64,000 nt of DNA, taken from positions 562,501-626,500 of the forward strand of contig JAEMWC010000097.1 in assembly GCA_016490735.1 (NCBI GenBank), read 5' to 3'. Shown here piece by piece: positions 1-11,907 of the stretch. How positions within the stretch are numbered: the stretch's first letter is position 1; each line of letters opens with the position of its first letter. A program made the translations under genes and the position numbers. Under the pieces are notes generated by a model. That model did not search any database, had not been told where the DNA came from, and worked only from the letters and a program-made list of their open reading frames with translations. Origin of the DNA: Pachyseris speciosa. Its lineage: Eukaryota > Cnidaria > Anthozoa > Scleractinia > Pachyseridae.

Positions 1-273
1 CTCTCCACTGACAAATCAGGATATTTTGCTCAACCTCGTCCAATAATTGTTTATTAATCAAAGGATATTATTATAACGAAAGAAATTGGCTTGCAAATAA
101 TCGAAAAAGTTAACATGATCTAGTGGTCTTAGCTTTAGTAAGTAACAAGCGCTTAACTTCCCTGCTTACAATGTTTTAGTCAACAGTATTTCTAAGGTTT
201 ATTGGGAGCTTATTAAAAAGAGCAAAGCATGGTATATATTATAGTGTAGCATTAAGCATTTTTTTAATTGTAT

Positions 274-313
<40 letters not shown>

Positions 314-356
314 ATTAATAATATATTATATATATTATATTATATATATATTATTC
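1..356. other. AT-rich non-coding flank with TA microsatellite
   Basis: No coding signal is seen. The stretch is AT-rich and ends in a dinucleotide TA run (about 280-310) followed by imperfect TATAT blocks that abut the tRNA-like satellite. Confidence 0.7.
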
Positions 357-429
357 AAATGAAGAATGATCCTCGCAGTTATGAACGCAATTTATGCAAT
401 TGCGAAAAGAAGCCTGAAAAAAAATTCAG

Positions 430-476
430 GACTTCAACGGGGTTTGAACCCGTGACCTCGCGATTACCGGTGCGAT

Positions 477-502
<26 letters not shown>
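430..502 (-). tRNA. tRNA-Thr(GGU)-like sequence, satellite copy 1
   Basis: On the minus strand a cloverleaf can be drawn: acceptor GGCTTCA/TGAAGTC, D stem GCTC/GAGC with AGTTGGTTA loop, T arm CGGGTTCAAACCCCG. The anticodon loop reads CCGGTAA, giving GGU (Thr), but base 33 is C rather than the near-universal U, and this copy has one extra base that weakens the anticodon stem. A and B promoter boxes look intact. Likely a transcribed tRNA-derived repeat rather than a translating tRNA. Confidence 0.6.
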
Positions 503-517
<15 letters not shown>

Positions 518-682
518 AGGTCAATTGTGGGTTCATATGTTCCCGTGAAAGGAATGAGTGTGAATGATATATGAAATGAATCATACTGACGAACTGCGGA
601 AATGAAATCAAATGAAGAATGATCCTCGCAGTTGTGAACGCAATTTATGCAATTGCGAAAAGAAGCCTGAAAAAAAATTCAG

Positions 683-729
683 GACTTCAACGGGGTTTGA
701 ACCCGTGACCTCGCGATTACCGGTGCGAT

Positions 730-755
<26 letters not shown>
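683..755 (-). tRNA. tRNA-Thr(GGU)-like sequence, satellite copy 2
   Basis: Identical over the tRNA-like part to the copy 253 bp upstream, including C33 and the extra base in the anticodon arm. The near identity of the two whole units points to recent tandem duplication or homogenisation. Confidence 0.6.
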
Positions 756-770
<15 letters not shown>

Positions 771-864
771 AGGTCAATTGTGGGTTCATATGATCCCGTG
801 AAAGAAATGAGTATGAATGATACATGAAATGAATCATATATGAACTGCGGAAATGAAATCAAAT

Positions 865-973
865 GAAGAATGATCCTCGCAGTTATGAACGCAATTTATG
901 CAATTGCGAAAAGAAGCCAGGCTTCTTTTCGCAATTGCATAAATTGCGTTCATAACTGCGAGGACCATTCTTC
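865..973. repeat. near-perfect 109-bp palindrome from the satellite leader
   Basis: The 54-bp unit leader (865-918) is followed directly by its reverse complement (919-973), with almost no loop and one mismatch seen. Confidence 0.9.
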
Positions 974-1000
974 ATAGCTCAGTCGGAAATGAAATCAAAT

Positions 1001-1110
1001 GAAGAATGATCCTCGCAGTTATGAACGCAATTTATGCAATTGCGAAAAGAAGCCAGGCTTCTTTTCGCAATTGCATAAATTGCGTTCATAACTGCGAGGA
1101 TCATTCTTCA
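1001..1110. repeat. second copy of the satellite-leader palindrome
   Basis: Same head-to-head leader arrangement, 136 bp downstream of the first. It runs into AGCTCAGTTGGTTAGAG, the 5' half of the tRNA-like sequence. Confidence 0.9.
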
Positions 1111-1143
1111 TAGCTCAGTTGGTTAGAGCATCGCACCGGTAAT
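1106..1143 (+). pseudogene. 5' half of tRNA-Thr-like sequence
   Basis: The sequence has the D arm and anticodon up to CCGGTAAT, then continues into unrelated AT-rich DNA. The T arm and acceptor 3' strand are missing. Orientation is opposite to the complete copies at 430 and 683. Confidence 0.75.
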
Positions 1144-1252
1144 ATATATAATAATAAATATAGACCAAGAGTTAGGTTATTAATCCAAGATTATTTTGGG
1201 AACAAGGTTAATTTGGGAACAGAACAACAACTAAGCAATTAAGTGAAAATGT

Positions 1253-1323
1253 GGCTCAGCCAGGAATCGAACCTGGGTCTCCAGATTACCGGTCGGATGC
1301 CTTAACCACTAGGCCACTGAACC
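1253..1323 (-). tRNA. second tRNA-like sequence, anticodon loop CCGGTAA
   Basis: A minus-strand cloverleaf has acceptor GGTTCAG/CTGAGCC, D stem GCCT/AGGC and T arm CCAGG-TTCGATT-CCTGG, all fully paired. The anticodon stem has one mismatch. The loop again reads CCGGTAA (GGU with C33), although the body differs from the satellite tRNA. Probably tRNA-derived. Confidence 0.55.
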
Positions 1324-1493
1324 AACCACACTCGGAACACATATTTTTTACTGTACAACACATACACAGTGTGGCCTTATTTTTATGGTAAGGTCCGAGG
1401 AGACAATTTCACACATTTTCTGCAACCAGGATCACGTCACTACTCCCCGGTCGATCGGCGATGCACGGCCAAATCCCCCTGGAAATTAATTAA

Positions 1494-1741
1494 GTACAGT
1501 AAGGTAGGAAGGGGATATATTAGCAACTGATTGCCTTAATTACTTAGGATCACCAGCCTATTCCCGTTTGGATGGCGATTCATTAGGGATTTCTGAGAAA
1601 TACAAACAGACAAGGTTAATTTGGGAACAGAAATCAACAACTAAGCAAATCCCTAATGAATCGCCATCCAAACGGGAATAGGCTGGTGATCCTAAGTAAT
1701 TAAGGCAATCAGTGGCTAATATATCCCCTCCCTACCTTACT

Positions 1742-1746
<5 letters not shown>
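1494..1746. mobile_element. foldback MITE-like element
   Basis: Arms of about 95 bp (1494-1591 and 1649-1746) are inverted copies, starting at GTACAGTAAGGTAGG and sharing CCTAATGAATCGCCATCC near the loop. No coding capacity. The right arm abuts the TA run. Confidence 0.75.

Positions 1747-1814
<68 letters not shown>
1747..1814. repeat. (TA)n microsatellite
   Basis: Uninterrupted TA dinucleotides next to the foldback element's right arm. Confidence 0.95.
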
Positions 1815-1819
<5 letters not shown>

Positions 1820-2199
1820 AATTGGTAAATGAAGAGCTAACCTGTAGAGATGTTGCCAATAAAGCCATTATTATTATCATTATTATTGTTGTTGTTGTTG
1901 TTCTTGTCTTCAGCAATCAGAGTGCGGATTAAAACTGCGCTATTACCTCGTGCTTTTGATTCAAAGTGTAGACTCCCTGGGCTCTGAACCCTCAATACCA
2001 CCAATACCTATCTACCTCACTACCTATATATCTCCTTTATAGAGTTATCAGTTTCGTGTTATTTAAAAAAAATACCTTCAATTAAAAACATGGTTTTCCC
2101 CTCTTTACTTAGGCTTCGTTTCAAACTTCTGTCAGGTGAGAGATTAACGACAAAAACATTCATGCACGAATTAAGAAAGCACGTGTTTGTTAAGTCCTG

Positions 2200-2543
2200 T
2201 TTCCATATGATCGCAAAAGATCGCAGATGATCGCAGGCGATCGCGGATCGCAGATCGCCAACGACGTGGACATAATAGTGAGCGTTGCATCAAACAGACA
2301 CGCGAGCTTTGTTTCTAGGAAACATAGCTCTGAACAGTGTCTGAATTCGGCATATTATGGGATGTGTTTCGATCGCGGATCCCCCTATGATCGCAGACGA
2401 TCGCAGAAGATAGTCAAGATAGAACATGGTTCTATCTTTTGCAATCGTCTGCGACCACGATCGCAGAAGTGTTTCCATATGATCGCGGCGATCACAGAAC
2501 TTTTTGTGATCTGCGATCCGCGATCGTCTGCGATCATATGGAA
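2200..2543. mobile_element. short terminal-inverted-repeat element rich in GATCGCAGA
   Basis: The ends TTCCATATGATCGCA and TGCGATCATATGGAA are inverted copies, and the interior is full of GATCGC/GCGATC words plus an internal TTCCATATGATCGC. No real gene is visible; the open frames here are by-products of the repeat. Type is unassigned. Confidence 0.65.
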
Positions 2544-5500
2544 CCAGACTTTCTGGTTTCCAGTTTCATCTGGCGATCTTGAGCTTGTTTTTAAAGACCA
2601 ATATCTCTAAAGATCTATGAAGGTAAAATTTCTAGTTAACAATAATGACATATTCCGTCGAATAATGTCAATATTTTGCCCATATATAAATAACGTGATT
2701 AAATTAAGTTTGTGAATGATATATGAAATGAATCATATATGTTGCTATCATTTTGCGATTTCGTTTACAAATTCCGCGCGTTCGTGAAATTATTTTTTTG
2801 TTTTCAAGTTAATAGTTACTGGCAAATAATTAATCGCAATAACACTTTTAATTTAATATAAAACAGTCTAGCTATCCTTGGCAAAATAAAAATTTGATTG
2901 TAAACGCCGAAAAATCTTCTTTTTTACTGCTCACTGTGTTGAGTTTATTTTATTTTATTTTATTTTATTACTGTTTAAAAAACTTTTCATGGTAATAATG
3001 GTGGTAACTCACTTCAGTCACTATTTGCGTCACGGCCAACAACAAGAGGAACGTCCGGCGCTTTCTTTCTCAAACGTAACGACTTCTCGTACTGAAGCAA
3101 ATTTGTTTATTTGGGGTGTGTTTTTTTTTTTTCTTTCAATTTCCGTACAGGGCCCCGACATGAAAAACACGATGATGCTAATCCCGGCCGGTTTAGTGCG
3201 CACTTTTCATTTCAGTTTAATTACGATTTATAAGGCTAGTTTCAAGAGATTTCCGACCTGACATTTTAACTTGAACTTTTCCTTACCTTGAGGTTAAATT
3301 TTGATCGTACTAAACATTCACAACGAGACGAATGAAACCCTCGTTGGCAAACTAGCGTTTATCTGCCAATCGTTCCGCCAGTTTGAGAATGAAAACAAAC
3401 AACTTAGCAGCACAGACTGATAACAGCGTAACGTAGTTGTTGAAAATTGCCTCGTAGACCAGGACATTTGCTGTCCACAATGAATTTGCATTTCTTGTTT
3501 CGTTGTTGAACAGCAAATTTGTTTAAGTTTGTTGTCCAGCGCCGGACAATTTTTTTGGCTGTCGACAGCTTTTTAAAATTGACCGAAGATAGTTATTGGT
3601 AACTAGAATTACAACAAGCAGTCAAAGATGTCCCTTAAAAATCATCTCACCTTATCATGAAGTAGCAAGACTTCCCTCGCAGAGTTAACGTTGGGATCGC
3701 TGCTTGGATGCACGACAGGCTCAGTTGCCGCAGCTCTGAAAACAACCCTGAAAAACACCTCTATGCTATTTTTACCAATCCAGAGGGCATAGCTGTCCAG
3801 CTGGCAGGGAAAAACATTTTTTTGTTGTTTTCGCAGATCTTTCAGCTAGTATAAATTCACCAGCTGATTGTAGACTACAGACCGAGTAATAAAATGCATA
3901 TTAGCTGTCGAGCTGCCGATGGCGAGTGGTAATTTCGGCACTCGAGCTCAAGGCTTCTTTACGCTTGAAAATAAAATCGAGACACCGAGACAGCTTCGCG
4001 CAAACATTCGAGACTGCGAGAGCCATAAAATGTATTAATTTTTTTTTGCTTTTGAAAGAACATTCGCCACCCTCGGTAAAATACAGACCCCAGATCACTG
4101 CAGAATGGGTATAAAAGCAGATTTGGCATAAACTGCCGAGAGATTGGGTATAATGAATCAAATACCAAAAGGGAAAAAAGTTGTGGCAGATATTATTTCA
4201 CGAAACATGCCGTTGATTCGGAAACATGCTTTCGGTGCTTCTGAATTTGCCTCTGGTTTCCCTGGCCTCAAAAACATATTTTCCATCGCCCTTTCCATCT
4301 CCACATCTGAGGAGGATTTTGGGTAAAACAAGGATTTGCTCATTTGCAGGTAGAAGCGAACATTCGAGTGAAGAAACTGAACTTAAAGAAAAGCAATAAA
4401 ACATGGCCTTGATAATCTGAAAAACAAATCATTTCTTTCATCTGACTGGAAGGATATAATCCATCAGTTTCCGTAACCAATCCTAGAAAACAGAAAAGTG
4501 ACACTGTATATTTTTTGTCGGCCGAGACGTCGACTGAGCTTGTCAGTTCGAGAGCAAATCAATCCAAGGGTTATAAGCAAAGCTTCCTGTTGTGGGAGAG
4601 CGAGGGGGTAGATCTGATTCAGCTATTGACTCAATATGTTTTTTTAACCAGAAGTTCATCCGTCTGTCTTCTCGAGCTCTTTCTCTCTAGAGATATCTTT
4701 TGTTGCCTTTTTTGCCTTCTTCTCCTTCTTTCCGAGGGGGTGGGGCGTTGGTAACTGGTGCCAATCTCATCCCCAGTACGAGGAAAGCAGCCGAAAATCT
4801 AAGAACGACCTGTTCCCCTGGGCCATCTCCGCTTTCAAGATGGCGGCTAGACGCTGGACACGAGGATCATGCATGCTAAGAGCTAATTGGAGGAAAACTC
4901 GTGAACAAGAATTCATCCCATGCTATCATTTTAAGTCCGCCGTTTAGCTGATTAGTGACAGAGGCATACATCTGAAAAGGTATTTTCAGTTGAAATGACC
5001 AGTCAAAGGTATAGTTAAAGGTATAATGTATCGGTTTTAGTTAGGAAACGGTCGTTATTTATTTTACTAAGGTGGTGGCAAGACGGGGGTAAATCAGTTA
5101 AGCATAACCTACGACAGAGAGGGGAGTGTCAAATTATTTAAAGCTGTTTGTTATTAGTAGTGTTAATTGTACCATTAGCATTTTTGTCAGTTATGGACGT
5201 CAATTTAAAAGTCATCTTTTAATTTGATTTGAGTTTTCGCCGTCCACCTTTTTTTTTTATTTCTTCGTTTCCCTCTTTGTTGAAAACATTGAAAATAACG
5301 CTTCAGAAAAAAGTACCACGTGCACAGTTGTAGGAAAGCCACGTTTTCCTACCAGCTCTCGATGAAGGAATACTTGTATTTTTACGCAAATTCTCACCAA
5401 ATTGTATTTGATTTTCACTCAATCAAAAGTGTATTCCAAGTTCTTCTCTACCGCACTGGTGGATTGTCAAAACCATCTCCCCCGGGAAATTCCACTGGAA

Positions 5501-6300
5501 AATGTTACCCCATTCACAAGAAGTCTTCTTGTCATTTTCATGTAGCGTTCATTAAATTAAAACAGTATAGTCATAAGGTTTGTGTGTTTGAAATATTTTA
5601 ATGAAAGGTCCTTTTAAATACTTAATGACAGATTTCCCTACCCTTTCATATACATCGACTCTTGAAATCCTTACCCTTTCATATACCTGAAGCGTGAAAA
5701 AGGTACCTCTTTCGGGTGGAGCCTCCCCGTATAGGCCATTATAGGGAGTACCCCACCGGGGACCATCTCACAAGTGGTACAAATTGCCTACCTCTCCCCA
5801 CCCATAACCCTTAAAAGTCCGGGATTAATTCCAAAGTTTCCCACCAGAAAGAGAAAACCAACAAAAGAAACGCGAAGAAAAAGACAAGAAAAAAAAGGGG
5901 AGAAAATTAAATTAATTGCAACGAAAACTTGATTCCTGAGAAAGACTATTCCACCGTAAGAGACCGTTGTTAAAAGTTTGTTGTGGGACAACCGTTGCAC
6001 AGTTTATTATCCTTTCGTGTCAGAAAAAAAAAACGTCCACCGTCCGCCACATTGGAATGGGTGTGTCAATGAAGATTCTGAACTTCTATACGTCAACCGG
6101 CGCAATATAAACTTGTTAATCCCGTACCAGTATTTATAAACTCCATCAATATCACGTAAATACCTCTTAACGCCATCTGGGTAAAACGTAGCAACAGCAG
6201 TGCCGTAAATAACTTAACGATTTCATACAAAAATACAACGTTGACCTATTCACGTAGCCGTTGATGTCTCCAGTTGTTCAAATATAGAGCGGATTACTTT
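2544..6300. other. non-coding stretch, no gene recognised
   Basis: Only short open frames with no recognisable domain and no supporting splice pattern. Contains a TTTTA run near 2946-2968 and a T-rich tract near 3119. Nothing here can be assigned. Confidence 0.6.
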
Positions 6301-6310
6301 ATCCAGGGAA

Positions 6311-6418
6311 TTACACTACACTACATTACACTACACTACATCACATTACATTACATTACATTACATTACATTACATTACATTACATTACATTACATTACA
6401 TTACATTACATTACATTA
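6311..6418. repeat. (TTACA)n pentanucleotide microsatellite
   Basis: About 20 units of TTACA, slightly irregular at the 5' end where CTACA units alternate. Confidence 0.95.
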
Positions 6419-6650
6419 CGCTGCCAGGGTAAAGTCATCCGTTCTTTGAACTGAATTAGACTTGTTCCAAATGTTGCGAGAGTCTTTACTATACAATCAT
6501 TCTACTTATTTTTAACAGTTTAATCATTTTTTTTTTTTTTTACAAATTTTACTTGTTTTTGTCATCATCATCATCATCATCATCTTGGAGGCTTCACAGT
6601 GTAAACTGTTTTGGAGTCTAGTTTCAAAGTCGGTTATGTCATGTTACTAA

Positions 6651-6974
6651 AGCCGCGGCTACACAAGCGATTTTTTGCTTGCGATGGTGATGCGATTTTT
6701 TTGGAAAATTGTCGCGTCGCCGGCGCGCGGTGAAAATCACCCGTGTAGCCACCCTCGCACAGGTGATGCGACAGCTCGAAAAATCGCAGAAAAAGAATCG
6801 CGAAAAGTTAAAATCATTCAATTTCTCGCGATTTTTTCTTGCGATTTTTTACCTGTTGCGTTGCCAGTTCAAGGGTGGCTACACTTGCGATTTTCATCGC
6901 GCGCTGGCGACGCGACAAAATTGAAAAAATCGCATCACCGGCGCGAGCGAAAAATCGCTCGTGTAGCCGCGGCT
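6651..6974. mobile_element. PIF/Harbinger-type MITE with TAA target duplication
   Basis: Terminal inverted repeats start AGCCGCGGCTACAC and end GTGTAGCCGCGGCT, directly flanked by TAA at 6648-6650 and 6975-6977. The interior is a string of GCGATTTTT and its complement, so the whole 324 bp can fold. The 3-bp TAA duplication matches the PIF/Harbinger habit; no transposase is present. Confidence 0.8.
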
Positions 6975-6977
6975 TAA

Positions 6978-9390
6978 AACATAATAATTATTGATATCAT
7001 TAAAACTGTTTTCCGGATACGCGATGTGCAGCGAGGGTCAGGCCCCCTGTGCAAAATTCGGAATACTATCAGCACGTTTATTTACAACAGAAAAATAAAT
7101 GCATAAAGGAAGCAAGAAGTATCCTAAACGAAGACTAGCGTTCGTCAGCTTCCTCTTCTCTCCAGCACGCGACGAGACCAGTATGTTAGTTGGAAGTTTA
7201 TTCTCAGAAATCATCGGACCCTTACGAAAACTGGTGTTGTTATCGTGAATCTCAGAAACATATACTCTCTTATGCAAGTATTGAAACGAAGGCCCTGTTC
7301 AGCGCTGTATGTTCATGGTACAAACTATTTACCGTATTTACAGTACAACCACGTAGCTCACACAACTTTCGCACAACTTTCGCAATGGTGTGGTGTTTTT
7401 AAAAATGACTTGGCGACGTGCGCCGTGACAGACTTCATTTACTCAAGGGGTGGCAGACTGGCCTATCGCCTAATACAAAACAGGAACGAAAATGCAGTAG
7501 ATGCGGTGCATTTGAAGTAGGGCAGATCTCTCTGACAGCTGAAATCTGTTACGGTTATCATCGCTAGTTGTGTTGTTCAGTTTGAACATGAATGATGAGT
7601 GGGTGACGTAAAACTGAGTTAGAGAGCTACCGGTTGTGACTCAAACGCCTGCGTGTGTATGTAGAACTTATAAACAAACTAAACTGGTCACCGTGCGATT
7701 GTTCTTGATTATACAAACAGAGGGCGCGGAGATTGTAACCAGCCTAATAAACAAGCAGCCGTAAACTTCGATTTATCAGTTGAGCCTCCTGAATTTGAAT
7801 GTTATGGACGCCATGGAAATCTCTCTCGGAAATAACTGACTTCAAATCTAATCCTTGAAAAAAAATAAACAAATCAGTCAAAGCCGAAGCCGAGGAGGAA
7901 TTGAAAACGAAAACACGTCTTAGCCTCGTCCCCCACACCGTGTTTTATTGACAACTTTCCAGATGTATCTTCTTGTGGAATGTTTGTGCAAAACACAAAA
8001 TTCAAACAAAAAAAATCCTTGGAAATTCCAGAAGCATGAAGTCGATAGATGAGCAAATAAACTTACTGGCACCCATGATGAAGTTGTAGCCAGGCAAGGC
8101 CTGCTTAAAATATCAAGGAAAAAATTCGGGATCCACCGACACGTTTCAGTTGCCGTCAAAATAAATTGAAAATTAAAGAAGCTTTGGAACGAAAATTCTA
8201 AACTTGCACGAGCTCTATAATAATAATCAGTGTAACGTGTATTAAAATTGCTCGTTAAAAGACTTAAGAAAATGGTAACAATTCTTGTATAATTTTTTAG
8301 TAGGTTTTAATTTTGTAGTTTAAGGAAATGAAGTGCTCCCTGTTCGTGTTTAGTTGAGTTTAGCGATAGTTGGCAGAAGTGAATTCTTGTCCAGCATTGC
8401 AATGGCTTTGGCCTTTTTTTTTTTCAAAAGGTATTTGATCTTGTAAACAGTGACTCCGTTGGAAGCCTCGTCACTTGTTCTGTCATTTAGTCTGTGATAT
8501 GTGGTTTCTTTTGAGTAGTCGGTTACAAAATTAGTCTTTTAAATTCTCCCCATTTAGAAGAGAACAACAGGTTAATTAAAGTGCATAGAAAAAAACGAAC
8601 GGTATGTTGCATGTTGTTGTTCTGTGTTTGTGTTGAGGATGTGAAGAAGTTTAGAAGAATGTGACTGACTGAGAAGCATAAGCGCACGGGGCGGGACTGG
8701 GGTCTGCAACCACCCTAGTCTTAAAAGAAAATTGACTTATTCGGGCAAAATTGGCCAGTCGACCATTCGGGCACTACAAAAACGAAAAGAAAATTTCTAC
8801 TTCAATGTCTTAACTTATCCGTTTCGATCCCATGGTTCGCCTCTCAGAACGCTAGAAATCGCCTTATTTCCGAGCAGCGGGACTAACATTTTAAAATTTC
8901 CCGGGGGAGTATACCCCCGGACTCCCCAAAATGCTCCTGCCTTCGGCGGTCGTTTATTCGAACCCCCTTTCTATAAATCCTATATCCGCCCCAGCGGTGG
9001 CATCGCCATAATTAACATTGGAAAGGGCGTATGTCAATAAGACGGGACAAAATGACATGTAAAGGATCATTGACATTGGGGGCGCGGTGAAGTAACCGCT
9101 CATCCTACCTTAGGCTTAAGTGAGTGAATATCATATCCTTTTGTGTGTTGAAATTTTGAAATGTTTTCACCTGGGCTTTTACTCAGCAAATGGTGATGAC
9201 GCGGAGAATTAACTTTGAGTCGCGAAAAAACATCGCGTTGCATCAGTGAGATACAAGTTTCATTCGGGCAAATAACACTCAGCCCCATGCTTACTGGAAC
9301 TATGCAATCAATGAAACTGCACTAAGGAGGGTATCAACACCACAAACCATTCCTTTGGTTGTTATTGATAAGAGTAAGAGCAACAAAATA
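6978..9390. other. non-coding stretch, no gene recognised
   Basis: Open frames are short, show no recognisable family and have no matching splice sites. Repeat remnants are likely but undefined. Confidence 0.55.
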
Positions 9391-9394
9391 CAAA

Positions 9395-9445
9395 CAAAAT
9401 ACTACCAAATACTACCGAGGGTAAATAAAGGTTATTATTATTATG
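9395..9445 (+). mobile_element. LINE 3' tail with TTATTA ending
   Basis: The motif ACTACCGAGGGTAAATAAAG followed by a TTATTA run is a LINE-type 3' end. A closely similar tail without the microsatellite is at 22.2 kb inside the foldback element. Confidence 0.45.
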
Positions 9446-9544
9446 GCAGTTGACAAACGTATGGATGCTAAAATGGTAAAACATAGGGCGCACAGCGTAA
9501 CCTATGTAGTCTGAAGGAACTATTAAAAGAAAGCTACTGATTTA

Positions 9545-9596
9545 AAATTATTATTTATTATTATTATTATTATTAACACCCGATGATCATAGATTA

Positions 9597-9640
<44 letters not shown>
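9545..9640. repeat. (ATT)n microsatellite, two blocks
   Basis: Two TTA/ATT blocks separated by about 25 bp of unique sequence. Confidence 0.9.
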
Positions 9641-9867
9641 GACAATACTGTCGACGTAATTTCCGCACTCGTGGGGCGATCGGTTACTCAGTTGACGCGA
9701 GCTAACGAAAGAGTCAAGTATTATTTTAATCACTTACTCAACCAATCAGAAACAAGCATGCACGTGCATGAATATAAACAGGCGGAGGGAGGTGAAGGAT
9801 AGTGGGGGAGACCGGGATAGCATAAAAGATTCTCGCGGGAAAACGAAGAGTTTTCACAGACGTTTTC

Positions 9868-10165
9868 ACGGCGTTTTCACAGACCAATTTATTTTTAGAT
9901 TGAATTTCCCGCCAAAATCAGACTCCTGCAGGAGTCCAATGACCAATCACAAGTCGCTGCACGTGCTACAAGTAACTGCACATACAGAGCCTTTGTTTTC
10001 GCTCATTAAAACTATTGTTTTGTCGCGCTCTCGTTGCCGTTGCCGTCCATGTTGCCCTTTTTCGCGGGAAAAGATAGTCTAAAAATAGATCGGTCTGTAA
10101 AAATGCCGTAACAACTCCTTAGTATTGGAGTTGTACGCTCCTAGTAATGGGCTCCTAGCAACGTC
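9868..10165 (+). repeat. dispersed repeat, copy 1 of a direct pair
   Basis: Shares TTTTCACAGACCAATTTATT, the TTGTTTTCGCTCATTAAA core and the ending GGCTCCTAG with 11394-11665, in the same orientation, about 1.5 kb apart. Non-coding. Confidence 0.8.
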
Positions 10166-10620
10166 ACGCCACAGATACCGGTGACATTGCCTGTTTTAAG
10201 GGGGAGTTGCACCTTAATGCTACGTTTTTGTCACCTTTTGACCTTTTATCCGTATTATCTTCTCGAGATTTCATGCAATCCAAACAAAGCCATCATAGTT
10301 TGGTTGTGTATAACCCCATAAATTAATATCTTAGAAGTTTTGGGTCATTTTTAGTGTTTATAAAGAAGGAGTAAAGGGGCGGGGGGAGAGTGATTTAAGG
10401 GAAGATGAGAAAAATGCAAATTGAAAGGTGATTAAAATTTAAATTTAGAGGTTAAAAATGAACGCACAAACACCAAACAGTTCGTCCTCAACCTGACATG
10501 CACCCGTGTTGTACTGAGTGGACTGTCTGAGTGTTTGTGTATGCCTTATTTTCCCTTTTTAATTTCTTCATCAAATCACTTATTTCATCAACATCCAGGT
10601 ATAACGCCCCCTTAAGGCAC

Positions 10621-10835
10621 AGTCTGTTCGTGCAACTGCTGACTGCTAGAAGTCCCTTTCTGGATAGTGGGGAGCTCATGCCAATAGCAAAGCGATACTG
10701 GTGAGAAACCTGAGGTGAATGCGCTGAGGGAGCCTGGGGGAAAGGCGCCTCTCCCCATTCCCTTTACCCTTTTTTGTCCTCGCTCCAGTTTCACCGCACT
10801 TACCGCGCTGTTTATGGACTGCCAGTAGTCCATCT
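10621..10835 (-). repeat. dispersed repeat, inverted partner of 12672-12907
   Basis: Contains GGCGCCTCTCCCC and GAGAAACCTGAGGTGAATG. The partner has the matching parts in the opposite order and strand. The pair brackets the last MCU exon. Confidence 0.7.
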
Positions 10836-11107
10836 GCTGACTTCTTTGATAGACAAAGGGAATTGCGGTCAATCCCGTAGTTTTCTAGGCTTTTTAAATT
10901 GCAACTAGCTGGGTTCAGATATCACTGCGGGAATCATTCACTCATAAAATGTTTTGCATACATTTTACATTTATTGTGATCATTCCATAACTTATATAAT
11001 TGTAAACATCGCACCCTTTACAATTGCTTAGATTATATGACAACAAAACTCAGAGTAAGAAGAGACAATAAATTCCTTCGCAGTGCGCGTAGCTGTTTTC
11101 AGACTTG

Positions 11108-11325
11108 CTACCATATTGCACGCCGTATCCGCCCACGGCGGCTACTTGGCCAAAAACGGTTAAAAAGAACACAAGAAAACGGAACTACAGAGGGGCCTCG
11201 AAATGGAGCCAATGCTACCGTATTGCACGCGGTATCCGCCCATGGCGGCTACTTGTCCAAGCACGGTTAGCGAGAGGATAAGAAAGCGCGTTTACAGAGG
11301 GGCCCCGAAACGGCGCCAAGGGACC
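11108..11325. repeat. tandem duplication, ~110-bp unit
   Basis: Two adjacent diverged copies share GTATCCGCCCA(C/T)GGCGGCTACTTG and CAGAGGGGCC. Confidence 0.8.
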
Positions 11326-11393
11326 AAAAACTGGTTTTTATTATAAAGCACGAGCCCATCACTAAGAGCGCACAACTAAACTATATTCCTGTC

Positions 11394-11665
11394 ACGGCGT
11401 TTTCACAGACCAATTTATTTTTAGATTGAATTTCCCGCGAATATCAGACTCCCACAGGAACCCCGATGAAATCACAAGAATCTGCACGTGCAGGGCCTTT
11501 GTTTTCGCTCATTAAACCTATTGTTTCGCGTTGCTCTCGTTCCTGTTGCCGTCTTCGTTGCCCTTTATCGCGGAAAAAGATAGTCTAAATATAGATCGCT
11601 CTGTAAAAATGTCGTGACATAGGCTTAGTATGGGAGCTGTAAGCTCCTAGTCATGGGCTCCTGTA
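11394..11665 (+). repeat. dispersed repeat, copy 2 of a direct pair
   Basis: Matches 9868-10165 with small indels; ends in the same CTCCTAGT(C/A)ATGGGCTCCT motif, which also appears near 26.09 kb as a small palindrome. Confidence 0.8.
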
Positions 11666-11907
11666 TAAAGTGATTCGTCATAAACGGAACCCCGCTATAA
11701 CATATTTGTGGGAAAACAAATTAAAAGCGCGATTTACTTTAATTTTGCTTTAGTTCACTCTCCAATTGGTTGGTACTCAATTTGAAATCGCTCTTCATCG
11801 GAATTCCAAATACACTATTTTCTTCAACGCCAAGGTTCAGTGCGATGACATTTTTACCAAACTAAATGATTGTCAATCGTTCCATGGAAGTTACGGCAGT
11901 TTTCAGC

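Larger units (their letters stand above)
357..1143 (-). repeat. tandem satellite with one tRNA-Thr-like gene per ~253-bp unit
   Basis: The motif GAAGAATGATCCTCGCAG recurs at 361, 614, 865 and 1001. The first two units are about 253 bp and almost identical, each carrying a minus-strand tRNA-like sequence between conserved flanks. From 865 on, the tRNA part is lost and the unit's 54-bp leader is joined to its own inverted copy, twice. The array ends in half a tRNA-like sequence on the plus strand. The same unit recurs near 58.94-59.9 kb. It may be a tRNA-derived SINE that became tandem. Confidence 0.85.

Noticed and set aside
359..827. Two 71-codon frames over the satellite
   Set aside because: They run through tRNA-like sequence on the wrong strand and are identical only because the units are duplicated.
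2227..2610. 127-codon frame
   Set aside because: Lies wholly in the GATCGC-rich inverted-repeat element with no protein homology recognised.
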